64,000 bases of DNA from Thiothrix fructosivorans (lineage in GTDB: Bacteria > Pseudomonadota > Gammaproteobacteria > Thiotrichales > Thiotrichaceae): assembly GCF_017349355.1 (NCBI RefSeq), contig NZ_JAFMPM010000005.1, positions 62,001 through 126,000 of the forward strand. Reading direction: 5' to 3'. Below, in pieces: positions 33,538-41,202 of the stretch. A program made the position numbers and the translations under genes. The notes below the pieces were generated by a model. It saw nothing but the letters and a program-made list of their open reading frames with translations, was not told the DNA's origin and did not search any database. Within the stretch, counting starts at the first letter, position 1; each line of letters begins with the position of its first letter.

Positions 33538-33789
33538 TTATTCTGTGGAAAATCCGATGATGCGTGCACCAATATTGGGCTTGCGTGTCACCAAGTTGCA
33601 GTTTTCCAGCTTGCCAATGGCTTCACGCAATGAGCCGCGACTCACCCCGTAGGAAGCTGCCAGTTCTGGCTCACTAATTTTCTTTCCAGCGGGGATCTCA
33701 CCCTCCAGAATGGCACGTCGAAGATCAAGGAATAATTTGTCTGCAATCGTTACCGGATCTTGCAATTTGCAAGCAGTCAGAAAAGCCAT
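33538..33789 (-). CDS. DNA-binding half of a split GntR-family (FadR/FCD type) regulator
   Basis: The 83-residue frame encodes a complete GntR winged helix: LFLDLRRAILEGEIPAGKKI, then SEPELAASYGVSRGSLREAI and LENCNLVTRKPNIGARII. It ends at TAA immediately before the linker to the FCD domain, where related proteins have an uninterrupted segment. The start at 33789 follows GAGG by seven bases. The gene is divergent from sucA, shares an operator-rich region with it, and lies upstream of sdhC, so it probably regulates itself, sdh and sucA. Confidence 0.78.
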   Translation of the reverse strand: MAFLTACKLQDPVTIADKLFLDLRRAILEGEIPAGKKISEPELAASYGVSRGSLREAIGKLENCNLVTRKPNIGARIIGFSTE

Positions 33790-33832
33790 GGTGCTACCTC
33801 GTTTTGTCGACATCTTGTCTATTGTGTTGACA

Positions 33833-33860
33833 ATAATACCGCGAAACAGCGTTTTTTCAA
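33833..33860 (-). promoter_or_regulatory. Predicted sigma-70 promoter for the GntR regulator and sdh genes
   Basis: On the minus strand TTGAAA (33855-33860) is followed after 16 bases by TATTAT (33833-33838). An operator copy starts directly downstream of the -10 box and another lies 20 bp further on, which is a repression geometry. The transcript would run through the regulator into sdhC. Confidence 0.55.
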
Positions 33861-33870
33861 GAAAAACATC

Positions 33871-33900
33871 CTGACATTGTTGACACTTTAAAGCTATAAT
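33871..33900 (+). promoter_or_regulatory. Predicted sigma-70 promoter for sucA
   Basis: CTGACA (33871-33876) is followed after 18 bases by a perfect TATAAT (33895-33900). One operator copy lies in the spacer and another overlaps the last base of the -10 box, so a bound GntR protein should block this promoter. Confidence 0.6.
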
Positions 33901-34051
33901 GTCGACACTATAACCAAGAAATGACAGTGTTTGACCTGAAAAACGGGGTAGCAATGCACATCTGCATACCAATGTGTCGACAATGCACTAATTTGCTGCA
34001 CCGCGTCAAGTCACAAATGTTTGATATTTACCATCAATGTAGGTTGGAAAC

Positions 34052-36895
34052 ATGAACAAAGGAGACGGGCAGGCTATGGCTTGGAATGCGGATACACAAT
34101 TAGACGGTAACAGCGTCCTGTACCTAGAAGAAATGTACGAACGCTATTTGCAAGATCCCACGGCAATCCCGACGAGTTGGCAGCACTATTTTGATGCACT
34201 GCCACAAGTCAATGGACACGATCGCGATACCCGCCATTCCTTAGTGAAAGACTATTTCCGTGCGTATGCAGCTAAGCCACAAGCCTATGCTGCACCTGCT
34301 GCCAATAGCGGCGCTGATCTGGAACATGAACGCAAGCAAGTAAAAGTGTTACAGCTTATCAATGCTTACCGTTTCCAAGGACACTTCCACGCAAAAACGA
34401 ATCCACTGGATGAAAATGCCCCGGCTTTCGTTAAAGAGTTGACGCTGGCTTACCATTCCCTCAGCGAAGCTGATCTGAACACTACCTTTAACACAGGTTC
34501 ATTGTGTGCACCGGATCAGATGACCTTGCGGGACATCGTGGCGCAATTGGAACAGACGTATTGTGGGCATGTTGGCGTGCAATACATGCACACCACCAGC
34601 ACCGAACAAAAGCGTTGGATTCAGCAACGTCTGGAAACAGTACGTTCCAAAGCCGCTTACAGCGCCGATCAAAAACTCGAAATTTTGGATCGCCTTACCG
34701 CAGCGGAAGGTTTAGAGCGTTATTTGCATACCAATTACGTTGGGCAAAAACGTTTTTCATTGGAAGGCGGCGAAAGCTTAATCCCCATGCTCAATGCCTT
34801 GATTCAACACGCCGGTAAGTTGGGTGCGCAAGAAATGGTAATCGGCATGGCGCACCGTGGACGTTTGAACGTGCTGGTTAACGTCTTAGGTAAAGCCCCT
34901 GGTTTGTTGTTCGGCGAGTTTGAAGGCAAATATGCGTTCAGCGGTCGCACGGGCGACGTGAAATACCACATGGGTTACGCGTCTGACATGATGACACCGG
35001 GTGGTGCGGTGCACGTAGCGATGGCGTTCAATCCGTCGCATTTGGAAATAGTGGGACCAGTAGTGGAAGGAGCGGTTCGCGCTCGGCAAGACCGTTGGAC
35101 TGAAGACAGCGATAACAAAATTGTGCCAGTGGTGTTGCACGGTGATGCTGCTTTCGCAGGGCAAGGTGTGAACATGGAAATGCTGCAAATGGCAGATACC
35201 CGTGGTTATCGCACAGCAGGTACGATCCATATCGTGATCAATAACCAAGTCGGCTTTACCACCAGTGCAGCAGCGGATGCGCGTTCCACTTTCTATTGTA
35301 CCGACATTGCTAAAATGGTGGATTCACCTGTCTTCCACGTTAACGGTGATGACCCTGAGGCGGTGTTGCTGATCACGCAAATCGCGATGGATTATCGTGC
35401 TACCTTCAAGAAAGATGTGGTGATTGACTTGGTGTGCTACCGCCGCCACGGTCATAACGAAGCGGATGAGCCATCCGCAACGCAGCCAGTGATGTACCGC
35501 AAAATCCGCGCAATGGCGAGTACGCGTGAGCGTTACGCTCAGCAATTGACCGTTGAGGGTGTTATTACGGCGGAAGACGCACAAGAACGCGTGCAACGTT
35601 GTCGCCAGCAATTGACCGAAGGCGCACCAACTGTGCCCTACTTGCTGGAAAAAGGCGAAGTACAAAACCAGCATCCAGTGAACTGGAAGAAGTTTGTGGG
35701 TGGTCAGTGGGATATGCCTGCGGATACCACCATTACGGCTGCGAAAGTGCGTGAGCTGGGTGAAAAACTCACTATTGCACCCGAAGGCTTTAAGCTGAAT
35801 TCGCGTGTCGCCCGTATTGTTGCTGACCGTAAGAAAATGGCGGCTGGCGAACAGGCAATGGACTGGGGCTTCTGCGAAAATCTGGCTTATGCCAGCTTGA
35901 TCGAAGCCGGTTTCCCGATTCGTTTATCCGGTGAAGACTGTGGTCGTGGTACGTTTTTCCACCGCCATGCGGTTTTCCATGAGCAAGAAACGGGCGAAAC
36001 CTATATACCTTTGCAGCATTTGACCCCTGAGCAAGAACCTTTCGTGGTCATTGACTCGTTGTTGTCAGAAGAAGCGGTACTGGGCTTTGAATACGGCTAC
36101 GCTACCACTGAAGCGAATACCCTGACCATTTGGGAAGCGCAATTCGGTGACTTCGCTAACTGTGCGCAAGTGGTTATCGACCAGTTCATCAGTTCTGGCG
36201 AACAAAAATGGGGTTTGCTGTGCGGCTTAGTTATGTTGCTGCCACACGGTTTTGAAGGTCAAGGACCAGAACACTCCTCGGCACGTTTGGAACGTTATTT
36301 GCAATTGTGCGCTCAAGATAATATGCAGGTGTGTGTGCCGAGTACGCCCGCGCAAGCCTTCCATATGTTGCGTCGCCAAATGGTGCGTGATTACCGTACT
36401 CCACTGATTGTGATGACCCCGAAAAGTCTGTTACGCCACCCGTTGGCGGTGAACAATATGGCAGACCTGACAGAGCGTGGCTTCCAAAATGTCATCGACG
36501 AAATGGATGCACTTGATCCACTCAACGTCACGCGTTTGGTCATGTGCAGCGGCAAGGTCTATTACGATTTGTTGGAACAGCGTCGTAAATCCGGTTTGGA
36601 TCACGTTGCCATTGTGCGTATCGAACAGTTGTATCCCTTCCCCGAAGCGGATATGAATGCGTTGCTGGATAGTTATCCAAACATCGACGTGAATGTCTGG
36701 TGTCAGGAAGAGCCGTTGAATCAAGGTGCATGGTTGAGCATTCAGCCGTCATTGCGCACTGTGTTGGGTGGTTTGGCACGTTTGGATGTTTCCAGCCGTC
36801 CGGCATCGGCATCGCCAGCGGTCGGTAGTTCAAAAGTTCATGCTGCACAGCAACAAGAATTGGTTAATAATGCCTTAGGAATTATTGTGTCATGA
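34052..36895 (+). CDS. sucA: 2-oxoglutarate dehydrogenase E1 component
   Basis: SucA decarboxylates 2-oxoglutarate with thiamine diphosphate in the TCA cycle. The 947-residue product has the N-terminal E2-contact motif (SVLYLEEMYERYLQDP) and FSLEGGESLIPML. It also has the ThDP region with MAHRGRLNVLVNVLGK and VCYRRHGHNEADEPS, plus the C-terminal transketolase-like half (LLPHGFEGQGPEHSSARLER). The length is normal. An internal ATG at 34076 preceded by AAAGGAG is an alternative start. Its stop overlaps an ATG in the zapE frame. sucB does not follow, which is unusual. Confidence 0.96.
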   Translation: MNKGDGQAMAWNADTQLDGNSVLYLEEMYERYLQDPTAIPTSWQHYFDALPQVNGHDRDTRHSLVKDYFRAYAAKPQAYAAPAANSGADLEHERKQVKVLQLINAYRFQGHFHAKTNPLDENAPAFVKELTLAYHSLSEADLNTTFNTGSLCAPDQMTLRDIVAQLEQTYCGHVGVQYMHTTSTEQKRWIQQRLETVRSKAAYSADQKLEILDRLTAAEGLERYLHTNYVGQKRFSLEGGESLIPMLNALIQHAGKLGAQEMVIGMAHRGRLNVLVNVLGKAPGLLFGEFEGKYAFSGRTGDVKYHMGYASDMMTPGGAVHVAMAFNPSHLEIVGPVVEGAVRARQDRWTEDSDNKIVPVVLHGDAAFAGQGVNMEMLQMADTRGYRTAGTIHIVINNQVGFTTSAAADARSTFYCTDIAKMVDSPVFHVNGDDPEAVLLITQIAMDYRATFKKDVVIDLVCYRRHGHNEADEPSATQPVMYRKIRAMASTRERYAQQLTVEGVITAEDAQERVQRCRQQLTEGAPTVPYLLEKGEVQNQHPVNWKKFVGGQWDMPADTTITAAKVRELGEKLTIAPEGFKLNSRVARIVADRKKMAAGEQAMDWGFCENLAYASLIEAGFPIRLSGEDCGRGTFFHRHAVFHEQETGETYIPLQHLTPEQEPFVVIDSLLSEEAVLGFEYGYATTEANTLTIWEAQFGDFANCAQVVIDQFISSGEQKWGLLCGLVMLLPHGFEGQGPEHSSARLERYLQLCAQDNMQVCVPSTPAQAFHMLRRQMVRDYRTPLIVMTPKSLLRHPLAVNNMADLTERGFQNVIDEMDALDPLNVTRLVMCSGKVYYDLLEQRRKSGLDHVAIVRIEQLYPFPEADMNALLDSYPNIDVNVWCQEEPLNQGAWLSIQPSLRTVLGGLARLDVSSRPASASPAVGSSKVHAAQQQELVNNALGIIVS

Positions 36896-36909
36896 AAGAA
36901 GGAAGCGTT

Positions 36910-38025
36910 ATGCCATTACTGAAGCATTATCACGATGCCATCAAGGAGGGTGCGATCCAGCAAGATCCTGCTCAACTCGAAGGTATCAAGGTATTGCAGG
37001 AAGTCTGGAATGGCTTGCTCAGACCTGTGGAGCAAGCGCCTATGTCGCGCTCGCGTGGGTTGTTGGCGATGTTTTCCAAGAAGCATAACGTTTCTGCTGT
37101 GATTGAGCCGGTGCGCGGCGCTTACCTATGGGGCGGCGTCGGACGCGGTAAGACGTGGTTGATGGATATGTTCTATGCCCGTCTGCCACTGGCGGAAAAG
37201 CGCCGGATGCATTATCACCATTTTATGTTTTTCATCCATGAAGAGCTGAAAAAACTTGCACACCATCGTAACCCGTTGGAAGCGATGGCGGCGCAATTGG
37301 CACAGGAAGTACGTTTGCTATGCATTGACGAATTTCATGTGATGGATATTGTCGATGCCATGTTGCTACACGGCTTGTTGGATGCGATGTGCAAGCACGG
37401 TATTACGGTAGTGACGACCTCGAACCGTCCACCGGATGATTTGTATTTGAACGGTTTGCAACGTGAACGTTTCTTGCCTGCGATTGCGTTGCTGAAAAAG
37501 CACACGCACGTTGTGGAGCTGGATAACCACATTGATTACCGCATGTTGAAACACGTCAGTCATGACAGTTTTCTGGAAGACGATGACGCAGTGCTGGTGG
37601 AACACGAGTTGGAAAAGTGTTTCGCGGAGCTGGCAACGGGCAGGGTGGTGATCGGGCATGACATTGAAGTGCAAGGGCGCATTTTGCCAACTCATCGCGT
37701 GGCTGAGAATATTGTGTGGTTTGATTTTCAGACCTTGTGCGAAACAGCGCGTTCTACCAGCGACTATATCGAATTAGCGGAACGCTTTGATTACATTGTG
37801 CTGTCTGGGCTGCATGTGTTGACTGAAGAGCATGAATCGGCAGCACGCCGTTTCCTCAACTTGATCGACGAATTGTATGATCGCAATGTGCAGTTCATTT
37901 TCTCGACGACGATTGCGCTGGAAAACCTGTATCAGGGGCATCGGCTACGTTTCGAGTTTCAGCGGGCGTTGAGCCGCTTGAATGAAATGCAGAGCGATGA
38001 TTACCAGCAAGTGCGTTTGGGGTAG
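36910..38025 (+). CDS. zapE: Cell division protein ZapE (AFG1-like ATPase)
   Basis: ZapE is an AFG1-family P-loop ATPase that affects the FtsZ ring. The 371-residue product has Walker A GGVGRGKTWLMDMFY, the family block RMHYHHFMFFIHEELKKL, Walker B LLCIDEFHVMDIVDAMLL and sensor-type VVTTSNRPPDDLYLNGLQRE. The start at 36910 follows AAGGAAG by a few bases; an ATG at 36892 overlapping the sucA stop is less likely. It probably shares the sucA transcript. Confidence 0.93.
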   Translation: MPLLKHYHDAIKEGAIQQDPAQLEGIKVLQEVWNGLLRPVEQAPMSRSRGLLAMFSKKHNVSAVIEPVRGAYLWGGVGRGKTWLMDMFYARLPLAEKRRMHYHHFMFFIHEELKKLAHHRNPLEAMAAQLAQEVRLLCIDEFHVMDIVDAMLLHGLLDAMCKHGITVVTTSNRPPDDLYLNGLQRERFLPAIALLKKHTHVVELDNHIDYRMLKHVSHDSFLEDDDAVLVEHELEKCFAELATGRVVIGHDIEVQGRILPTHRVAENIVWFDFQTLCETARSTSDYIELAERFDYIVLSGLHVLTEEHESAARRFLNLIDELYDRNVQFIFSTTIALENLYQGHRLRFEFQRALSRLNEMQSDDYQQVRLG

Positions 38026-38042
38026 GAATACGCTTGGCTGAC

Positions 38043-39185
38043 TTACTGATGATCCATCGATAGATAAACCCAGATATCTTGCGTAAAGAAATATTCCTGC
38101 ACCTTTTTGAGGCTGACATCTTGTTTACGTAAGTAACGTTCTAGCCATGTTTGCAGACGTTGTGCGTTAGTGGTTTTTACTTGCTGCCCGTTATCAAGGG
38201 TCAACATACCTTCGCCAGTTATCCAATGGCTTGCCCAAGCAGATTCTTCGCCTTTCATGCGAGTGAGATTTTGGCCTATCAAGACGGTTAGATCAGAAAG
38301 GTTTTTTTGATTGTCATCAGAAGCAGGGATGAATCTGACTTTTTTCCAGTGCGGGTAAGTGACCAAAACGGGGAGATTTTTCAATTTTCCCTTGTCGGAC
38401 AAGATCGTTAGTCCGCCTGTTTCCCTAAATATGTACTGAGTCCCATCGCTTATTGTGCTGCCTTTGCTATGAGAGTGTGAGTCTGATGATTGATAGGTAT
38501 CGCGTGTGTTGTGACGCACATACCATCTTTCTATTTCATCTGGGGTCAGGTCAAAGAATACGTATTTCCAATCCAGTTCATCAAATTCGATACCCGACAG
38601 TTTGTTTCCAGTCTTAATAATAAAATCATAGAACCCCATTCTGCTGTCGTAAGCACCTTTGTAAAGTGTGACATCCGTTCGCACATCGCTTGCGAGAAAG
38701 TCATAGAGGGCGAGGTGGTATTCTTCTGTATGAAATATTTTTGCGGTATCGGTTATATATTCGATAGGTGCTATAAAGCGAAATCCGTTGTTTTCTTTTT
38801 GCAAAATAACCTTGTATCCATCTTTACCCTTGTTACGGTAACATTTGTAACCTGCTTCATGGTAATGGTCATCGACCAAGATAAGTTGCCCTGCATATCC
38901 TTTTGGAATTGTATTGAAGTCAGGTGTGTTTTGATTTGATATAGAACATAGGGCTTGCCAGTGCTTTTCAAACAGTTCTGGCTCAATCAAACCGTCAATG
39001 TCAGTGATAGGGGGCGGTTTCAGCTTGCCACCATTAACGCGTTGCCACCAATCTGGAGAGCTTGGCTTTGCAGTTATGGGGTAAGAATAATAGTATCCAT
39101 CGTCCGCTAATACGGGGGAGGATATCCAAAGTGCAGCAAGGAAAATAATTATCAGGTATTGTTTATATATAGTTGGTTTTACCAT
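38043..39185 (-). CDS. Secreted hypothetical protein, possible immunity partner
   Basis: The 380-residue product has a clear signal peptide (YLIIIFLAALWISSPVLADD) and a long soluble periplasmic part. This part is rich in aromatic and charged residues and has no recognised motif. Its ATG overlaps the stop of the lysozyme-like gene by 7 bp, so the two are co-translated. A periplasmic protein coupled to a peptidoglycan-active enzyme would fit an immunity protein, but this rests on arrangement only. The pair is more AT-rich than the neighbouring sucA and sec genes. Confidence 0.55.
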   Translation of the reverse strand: MVKPTIYKQYLIIIFLAALWISSPVLADDGYYYSYPITAKPSSPDWWQRVNGGKLKPPPITDIDGLIEPELFEKHWQALCSISNQNTPDFNTIPKGYAGQLILVDDHYHEAGYKCYRNKGKDGYKVILQKENNGFRFIAPIEYITDTAKIFHTEEYHLALYDFLASDVRTDVTLYKGAYDSRMGFYDFIIKTGNKLSGIEFDELDWKYVFFDLTPDEIERWYVRHNTRDTYQSSDSHSHSKGSTISDGTQYIFRETGGLTILSDKGKLKNLPVLVTYPHWKKVRFIPASDDNQKNLSDLTVLIGQNLTRMKGEESAWASHWITGEGMLTLDNGQQVKTTNAQRLQTWLERYLRKQDVSLKKVQEYFFTQDIWVYLSMDHQ

Positions 39186-40021
39186 TTTGCAATTCTCGCT
39201 CTAATGTCTCCCCGTTCGATAAAACCATCATTGTCACCATCTTTTTCATTTATTGAGATGTTTGAGTTGTAGCTCCTTACATCAGTTGCAGGAATGACAA
39301 TGGCATCAGCATCTGGTGGAGACTTAATGCCTTTTGGATACAATATTAATAGATAAAGGTTTTCCAAATTCAGATCAGCGAGATTTACACCTTGGTTGCG
39401 CGCCTGTTTTTCTAGATATTTTTCAGCATATTGAAATTGTTCAACCAATGATGCACTTTTGATCGTTTCCCATGGAACGCCTATGTCATTTGCAGCCTGT
39501 CGTGTAAATTGAATTAAACCAAATGCGTACCCATCCTCATTTTGTGTTGTGGTATCAAACTTCCCTCCTGTTTCTACAGCCATTAGTTTCATTAGGGTGT
39601 TAGGTTCAATGCGGTGTTTGTTACAGAATGACAGCAGTTCAGATGTAAACTCACTCGCTTCTTCAGGGTAGCGTTTCTGAACAGTACCCATGTACTGAAT
39701 AGGGTGTTTTCCTTGGATGGCGGCTTTTTTATTAGCTTGTGTATTTAATGGCTGTTTATTTTTGTTGCTGTCTTGTTTTGCCTTGCTTTGTAATGCATCA
39801 CCGAGAATGCTTGCTGGAATATCTACGGTATTGTTGCCGGGGAGCAGCTTGTCTTGATTTTTGCTAATGTATTCAGCGATTTTGTCTCGCAAGCCGGTAT
39901 ATTCAGGCGTATTGAACGTTTTGTATTCTTTTTTGATGTCAGAAGATTTATTGATAATGTCGGCTGAACATTTCCATGCGGTTTTATCATCAGTACGACA
40001 ATTAAAACGGTATATTTCCAT
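39179..40021 (-). CDS. Lysozyme/transglycosylase-like protein with C-terminal EF-hand-like motif
   Basis: This 280-residue protein has no signal peptide. The middle (from about residue 130) carries a lytic-transglycosylase-like pattern: LLSFCNKHRIEPNTLMKLMA, VETGGKFDTTTQNEDGYAFG and LIQFTRQAANDIGVPW, where E of VETGG would be the catalytic acid. The C-terminus has an EF-hand-like loop (EKDGDNDGFIERGDIRARI). The lack of an export signal suggests either a cytoplasmic enzyme or cargo of a contractile secretion system. It overlaps the downstream secreted protein gene. The exact family is uncertain. Confidence 0.6.
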   Translation of the reverse strand: MEIYRFNCRTDDKTAWKCSADIINKSSDIKKEYKTFNTPEYTGLRDKIAEYISKNQDKLLPGNNTVDIPASILGDALQSKAKQDSNKNKQPLNTQANKKAAIQGKHPIQYMGTVQKRYPEEASEFTSELLSFCNKHRIEPNTLMKLMAVETGGKFDTTTQNEDGYAFGLIQFTRQAANDIGVPWETIKSASLVEQFQYAEKYLEKQARNQGVNLADLNLENLYLLILYPKGIKSPPDADAIVIPATDVRSYNSNISINEKDGDNDGFIERGDIRARIAKW

Positions 40022-40167
40022 TGTATTGCCCCATCCATGAGTGGTTGCTAAGACTTAACATACTACCAGTCTGGAGATTCTCTGCCTAATGATCGTTAGC
40101 TCGTTTATCTGGAATAATATACCGAATATTCTAGTGTTGTTTAAATAAATAGGGTTTATTTGTGTGG

Positions 40168-40200
40168 AAATACCACCTGCCAATAAGGAAGGTGGTATTT
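40168..40200. terminator. Hairpin between secF and the lysozyme-like gene
   Basis: AAATACCACCT and AGGTGGTATTT form a perfect 11-bp stem with an 11-base loop, followed by further T residues on the plus strand. It lies 39 bp after the secF stop on the minus strand and should end the sec transcript. The rest of the 218-bp gap (40022-40239) is AT-rich and is presumably the promoter region of the lysozyme-like gene; no other feature is seen there. Confidence 0.75.
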
Positions 40201-40239
40201 TTTACGTGGTTGTCTCACCTATACAGCGATGGAATTACT

Positions 40240-41190
40240 TTATACAACAGAACCGTCGGCATTCATCCCTTCGATCTTTTCGCTCTCTTTCGGCAACATG
40301 TGTTCGCGTTTCAGGCCAAACAGCAGCAGCAGTGGCGCTGCCACCAATACCGATGAGTAAATACCAAACATAATCCCGATAGTGAGTGCTAAGGCAAAGT
40401 TATGCAGAGCTTCACCACCAAACCACAGCATGGACGTTACCATCGTTTGCGTGGCTAAGTGGGTAATAATGGTACGCGACATCGTGGTAGTAATCGCACT
40501 GTCGATAATGTCGGGAATGGTTTCATCGCGCATGGTACGGATATTTTCCCGAATTCGGTCAAACACGACCACCGATTCGTTCACCGAGTAACCCAATACC
40601 GCCAACACACCTGCCAATACCGTCAAATCAAACTGCCATTGGAAGAAGGCAAACAGCCCCAGAATAATCACAATGTCGTGCAAGTTTGCAATCGCTGCAG
40701 AAACCGCAAAGCGCCACTCGAATCGGAAGGCGAGGTAAATAATAATACCCGCTGCCACCAGAATCAGTGCCAGCCCGCCGTTTTCATACAGCTCTTGCCC
40801 GACTTGCCCGCCGACAAAATCGACTTTGCTCAGGGCAACATCAGGGGTGCTGGTTTTCAGCACGCCCATGATTTGCTCGCTGACTTGGGCGCTGGACACG
40901 CCTTCTTTCAACGGCAAACGGATCAGTACATCCTGCGTCGAACCGAAGTTTTGCACGGCAACCTCATGGTAGCCGGTGGCTTTGATGGCTTCACGGATGG
41001 TGTCTAACGGTGCGGCTTGTGCGTAACGCACCTCCATTACCGTACCGCCCGTAAAGTCTACGCCTAGATTCAAGCCATAAAACGCCAGCGCAAACACCGA
41101 GAACAAGAATGTTGCCAGTGAAGTCGCGGTAGTGATTTTGCCATACCGCATAAACGGTATGCTTTTAGTGAAATGAAAAAACTCTAACAT
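40240..41190 (-). CDS. secF: Protein translocase subunit SecF
   Basis: SecF acts with SecD to drive late steps of Sec export using the proton gradient. The 316-residue product has six membrane helices and the conserved LNLGVDFTGGTVMEVRY near the N-terminus. The C-terminal block has VLAVLGYSVNESVVVFDRIR and SRTIITHLATQTM. It follows secD by 12 bp. Confidence 0.97.
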   Translation of the reverse strand: MLEFFHFTKSIPFMRYGKITTATSLATFLFSVFALAFYGLNLGVDFTGGTVMEVRYAQAAPLDTIREAIKATGYHEVAVQNFGSTQDVLIRLPLKEGVSSAQVSEQIMGVLKTSTPDVALSKVDFVGGQVGQELYENGGLALILVAAGIIIYLAFRFEWRFAVSAAIANLHDIVIILGLFAFFQWQFDLTVLAGVLAVLGYSVNESVVVFDRIRENIRTMRDETIPDIIDSAITTTMSRTIITHLATQTMVTSMLWFGGEALHNFALALTIGIMFGIYSSVLVAAPLLLLFGLKREHMLPKESEKIEGMNADGSVV

Positions 41191-41202
41191 GATACAGCCC
41201 CC

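Larger units (their letters stand above)
33805..33982. promoter_or_regulatory. Array of five TGTYGACA operator sites between the GntR gene and sucA
   Basis: Copies lie at 33805-33812 (TGTCGACA), 33825-33832 (TGTTGACA), 33878-33885 (TGTTGACA), 33900-33907 (TGTCGACA) and 33975-33982 (TGTCGACA). TGTCGACA is a perfect palindrome with the GT...AC core usual for GntR-family sites. Two flank the regulator promoter, two overlap the sucA promoter and one lies in the sucA leader. The first pair are 20 bp apart start to start and the second pair 22 bp apart. Confidence 0.75.
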
